From Collinsella aerofaciens (GTDB taxonomy: Bacteria > Actinomycetota > Coriobacteriia > Coriobacteriales > Coriobacteriaceae), in the NCBI RefSeq assembly GCF_002736145.1, contig NZ_CP024160.1, positions 1,426,001 through 1,490,000 of the forward strand: DNA of 64,000 nt, given 5' to 3'. The notes below the pieces were generated by a model. That model was not told the DNA's origin and did no database searches. It was given only the letters and a program-made list of their open reading frames with translations. Positions within the stretch are counted from its first letter, which is position 1. The number at the start of each line of letters is the position of its first letter. A program made the translations under genes and the position numbers. This document shows positions 61,391-64,000 of this stretch, piece by piece.

Positions 61391-61424
61391 AAACCCCGGC
61401 AGTTGCGAAGAGCTGCCGGGGTTT
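61391..61424. terminator. Orphan terminator-like hairpin in a divergent region
   Basis: AAACCCCGGCAG / CTGCCGGGGTTT. Neither flanking gene reads into it. Confidence 0.6.
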
Positions 61425-61548
61425 CTGTCGTTTGAGGGCTAGATTGATTGACGGCGATTAAGGCGCCGAGCCGGTGGTCCGGCACGCGCAACGCGCGGCC
61501 TCAGCAACTTGCAGGCCACGGCAGCGTCTCCCCCACCGCGCCCCGCGC

Positions 61549-61554
61549 TATACT
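61549..61554 (+). promoter_or_regulatory. -10 element of a leaderless gluQ transcript
   Basis: TATACT ends seven bases before the gluQ ATG, and there is no ribosome-binding site; transcription would start at the start codon. No good -35 is visible. Confidence 0.5.
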
Positions 61555-61561
61555 CGTCCGC

Positions 61562-62566
61562 ATGGACATCAACGCACGCAACATAGCAACACCCGCCGCC
61601 GACGCGCCAACGACGCCGGCCGCCCCCACCCCCGTCGTGGGGCGCTTTGCCCCGTCGCCCTCGGGCCGCATGCACCTGGGCAACGTGTTCAGCTGCCTGT
61701 GCGCATGGCTTTCGGCCCGCAGCCAGGGCGGCAGCATCGTGTTACGCATTGAGGACCTGGACGATCGCTGCAAGCGCCCCGAACTTGCCACTCAATTGAT
61801 TGACGACCTGGCCTGGCTGGGGCTGGAGTGGGACGAAGGCCCCTACTACCAGCACGACCGCCTGGACTTGTACGAGGACGCCCTGCGCCAGTTGCAATAC
61901 GCCGGCCTCACCTATCCCTGCTTTTGCACGCGCGCCGAGCTCCACGCCGCGAGCGCACCGCACGCGAGCGACGGCACGCCCATCTACCGTGGCGCCTGCC
62001 GAAGTCTTTCGGCCGAGGAGGTGGCCCGTCGCAGCGCCCTGCGCGCCCCGGCCACACGTCTGTGCGTGCCCACCGTCGACGACCTCGCAGACGACGTGAT
62101 CGAATTTGTGGACCGCACGTACGGGGCCCAATGCGAGGCGCTCGCCACCGAGTGCGGCGACTTTTTGGTACGCCGCAGCGACGGCGTGTTTGCCTATCAG
62201 CTAGCCGTGGTGGTCGACGACGCTGCCATGGGCGTCACCGAGGTCGTGCGCGGATGCGACCTGCTGGGGTCCACGCCGCGCCAGATCTATCTGCAGCACC
62301 TGTTGGGACTGCCCACGCCGCACTACGCACATATTCCGCTGCTCATGGCACCGGACGGCCGCCGCCTTTCCAAACGAGACCGCGATCTGGACCTGGGCGA
62401 ACTCCGCGCCCGCTTTGGCACGCCTGAAGCGCTGCTGGGCTGGCTCGCCGGGCAAACGGGCATCGCGCCGGACACCACGCCGCGCTCTGCCGAGCGGCTG
62501 GTCGAGCACTTTAGCTGGGACGTCATCCGCGCGCACCGAGAGAACATCACTGTAACGGCCGAGTAG
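61562..62566 (+). CDS. gluQ: Glutamyl-Q tRNA(Asp) synthetase
   Basis: A 334-residue glutamyl-tRNA-synthetase-like enzyme without the anticodon-binding domain: class I HIGH-type motif SPSGRMHLGN, KMSKS-type RRLSKRD, zinc cysteines CFCTRAE and RGAC. It attaches glutamate to the queuosine of tRNA(Asp). Start ATG 61562, preceded closely by TATACT and no Shine-Dalgarno. Length 334 versus about 300 in E. coli. Confidence 0.92.
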   Translation: MDINARNIATPAADAPTTPAAPTPVVGRFAPSPSGRMHLGNVFSCLCAWLSARSQGGSIVLRIEDLDDRCKRPELATQLIDDLAWLGLEWDEGPYYQHDRLDLYEDALRQLQYAGLTYPCFCTRAELHAASAPHASDGTPIYRGACRSLSAEEVARRSALRAPATRLCVPTVDDLADDVIEFVDRTYGAQCEALATECGDFLVRRSDGVFAYQLAVVVDDAAMGVTEVVRGCDLLGSTPRQIYLQHLLGLPTPHYAHIPLLMAPDGRRLSKRDRDLDLGELRARFGTPEALLGWLAGQTGIAPDTTPRSAERLVEHFSWDVIRAHRENITVTAE

Positions 62567-62581
62567 CCAGCCATCCCGCCT

Positions 62582-63307
62582 CTACGCAACATCCCAGGAC
62601 TGGAGTTCGTCGCCCAGGCGAACGATGCAGTCGTAGAGCACGGTATGGCGCTCGGCCGGGTTGGCATCACGATGAAAATGCCCGTAGTACCAGCGCTTGT
62701 AGTCCAAGCGATCTTCCAGCTCATCGAAAAACGCCGTAAGCCGATCAACGGCGGGGCAATTCCAGCCGGGCGCCGGATAAAGCGTGGGCGAAAGCATGCG
62801 CGTAGAGCAGGTGTGGGTGATCACGTAGTCGACCTTCCAGCCCACGCTGTCGAGCTTTGTCCGCGCCTCCTCAAAGTTGCGCTCGTCCGGCAGCTCCTGC
62901 GGCCACCAGCTGGAATACGGAATGCGGTATTCCTTGTCCACGCTCGTGGCGCCGCCCATGGTAAAGACCGTTGAGCCGTCGAGCTCAAAAACCTCGCCGC
63001 GCGTCAGGCGCCGTATGGGCGAGGTGTCCGACAAACGCTGTGTCAGTCCGCCGTGCCACAACTCCATGGGTCGCTCCGCCCAGTGGTCGAAACGTTCGTG
63101 GTTGCCGTCGACGAACAGCACGGTATAGGGGCGCGACTCCAGCCAAGCGATGTCGGCGCACTCCTCGGCAGAGAAATCCCACGGAAAGCCAAAGTCGCCG
63201 GCAATGATGAGATAGTCGTCGCTCGTCAGGCTTTCCCCAAGATCCCAATCGCGCAGCTTTTGCATGTCGAGGCCGCCGTGAATATCGCCCGTCACATAGA
63301 CCGTCAT
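62582..63307 (-). CDS. Metallophosphoesterase
   Basis: A 241-residue calcineurin-like phosphoesterase: GDIHGG (residues 7-12), GDFGFPW, GNHERFD and YGHFHRD metal-site motifs. Substrate unknown. Start ATG 63307; a longer frame adds 12 residues without support. Tail to tail with gluQ. Confidence 0.9.
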   Translation of the reverse strand: MTVYVTGDIHGGLDMQKLRDWDLGESLTSDDYLIIAGDFGFPWDFSAEECADIAWLESRPYTVLFVDGNHERFDHWAERPMELWHGGLTQRLSDTSPIRRLTRGEVFELDGSTVFTMGGATSVDKEYRIPYSSWWPQELPDERNFEEARTKLDSVGWKVDYVITHTCSTRMLSPTLYPAPGWNCPAVDRLTAFFDELEDRLDYKRWYYGHFHRDANPAERHTVLYDCIVRLGDELQSWDVA

Positions 63308-63392
63308 CGGATCACCACTTCCCCGTAAGTCGCTAGCCCACATTCTGCACGATCACTAAGCCAACCGTTCCAGCCCTTCCATCCTTTAGGAC

Positions 63393-63632
63393 CTACCCCT
63401 CGTTCTTCCATCCAAACGGGTCGAGCACCCAAAAAATCAGATCGAGCACGCCGCCGGTCATCATGGCGCCGGCAAAGGCCATGCAAACGTGCAGAGAACT
63501 GGCACTTCGGAGCACATCAAACGGTCCCAGAACAGCCAGCAGCGCGACCGCTGCGCCGGCAAGGCACAACGCGAGGCACGGCCCCGCGTCCTTGACGCAC
63601 TTCTTTGCGAGATGCTTGGTGTTATCACTCAT
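63393..63632 (-). CDS. Small membrane protein
   Basis: A 79-residue protein with two hydrophobic segments (CLALCLAGAAVALLAVLG; VCMAFAGAMMTGGVLDLIF) and short charged ends. Start ATG 63632 with AAGGAG ten bases upstream. Family not recognised. Confidence 0.68.
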   Translation of the reverse strand: MSDNTKHLAKKCVKDAGPCLALCLAGAAVALLAVLGPFDVLRSASSLHVCMAFAGAMMTGGVLDLIFWVLDPFGWKNEG

Positions 63633-63792
63633 CGATATCGAACTCCTTAGAGGGTCGTTGCTTTGATTCACACCGCCACGACAGAGCAAGGCGGCAGGTT
63701 AAGTGTCACATATCGTGCGGACATCAATGGAGAAACCGCCTGCTCGACCAACCCTTGACGCCGTTTTGCACCGGTACCCCATCTCCCGCTAT

Positions 63793-63974
63793 CGAGGTCT
63801 AATACTTTTCCACGAAGTGAACGTCTGTTTTTGGACCCCTGAAGCATCCGCATTTTTCGTCGGCAAAATCGCAGGATTCCAGTATCGAAACCGCAGGAAA
63901 CGATGCCCTTAAAGTGTCGATGCTTCGGGGGTCCAATTTAGCTCGTTCACTTCTCGGAAAAGTATTAGACCTCG
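63793..63974. mobile_element. 182-bp MITE-like element with 56-bp imperfect terminal inverted repeats
   Basis: Left end 63793-63848 and right end 63919-63974 match at 46 of 56 bases when reversed. Exact blocks: CGAGGTCTAATACTTTTCC, GAAGTGAACG, TGGACCCC, GAAGCATC. No coding frame inside; no transposase in the window. It could instead be a very long RNA stem-loop. Confidence 0.7.
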
Positions 63975-64000
63975 CTGCTAGCTACCCAGAAGGACACCTC

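Larger units (their letters stand above)
61053..61561. other. Gene-free region between DUF2207 and gluQ genes
   Basis: About 500 bases between divergent genes. It holds the GGGGAC hairpin 61167-61199 and an unexplained terminator-like stem 61391-61424. Confidence 0.55.

Overview
The window looks like chromosome from a gut Coriobacteriia, most likely Collinsella (Actinomycetota). Reasons: moderately high GC, tightly packed genes, many PTS sugar loci, TatAC next to HypAB, an archaeal-type topoisomerase I, and Actinobacteria-like family members. The genus is inferred from gene content and style; no marker gene was compared.

Layout. 1-8.1 kb (all minus): an amino-sugar/galactoside locus with GH35 beta-galactosidase, mannose-family PTS IIB-IIC-IID, a membrane-anchored helical-repeat protein, PTS IIA, GntR regulator, AgaS and a NagA cut by the window edge. 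8.6-12.9 kb (minus): YhcH, a second NagA, a second GntR and an N-acetylglucosamine/glucose-type PTS IICB whose frame is broken between the C and B domains. 13.4-25.9 kb (minus): SurA-like lipid-side protein, NAD-isocitrate dehydrogenase, HEAT protein, a beta-hydroxyacid dehydrogenase with a His/Cys-rich tail, DegV, HPF, a solute-binding lipoprotein, ComF, and the ricT-holB-tmk group. 26.1-34.6 kb: zinc-ribbon protein (+), then topA-hypB-hypA-tatC-tatA, a STAS protein and an aminotransferase (minus). 34.6-38.3 kb: nhaA, ppaC, ROK glucokinase. 38.5-44.2 kb: cellobiose-type PTS IIA/IIB/IIC and 6-phospho-beta-glucosidase (minus), divergent from a GntR and class I mannose-6-phosphate isomerase (+). 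44.6-51.4 kb: pcrA, uppP, uspA, a BceRS-like two-component pair. 51.6-55.2 kb: aminotransferase and ornithine-cyclodeaminase-like gene, divergent from a PucR regulator. 55.2-63.6 kb: unknown protein, purH, GNAT, DUF2207 protein, gluQ, metallophosphoesterase, small membrane protein.

The genes in the first 13 kb fit one scheme: galactosides and amino sugars enter by PTS, are cleaved (GH35), deacetylated (NagA), and isomerised/deaminated (AgaS), under two paralogous GntR repressors. TGGT-N4-ACCA palindromes upstream of the GH35 operon, of gntR2 and of the PTS IICB gene are candidate operators.

The most unusual content is in the spaces between genes. (1) A ~100-nt element occurs twice (44.5 kb and 56.0 kb) with the same loops but stems that covary, which is what a structured RNA would show; its 3' end lies at the stop codon of an opposing gene both times. 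(2) A 182-bp element at the right edge has 56-bp imperfect terminal inverted repeats. (3) A family of small hairpins shares a GGGGAC loop but has four interchangeable stem classes, as expected of REP/RAYT-like elements. No tRNA, rRNA, CRISPR array, prophage or transposase was seen.
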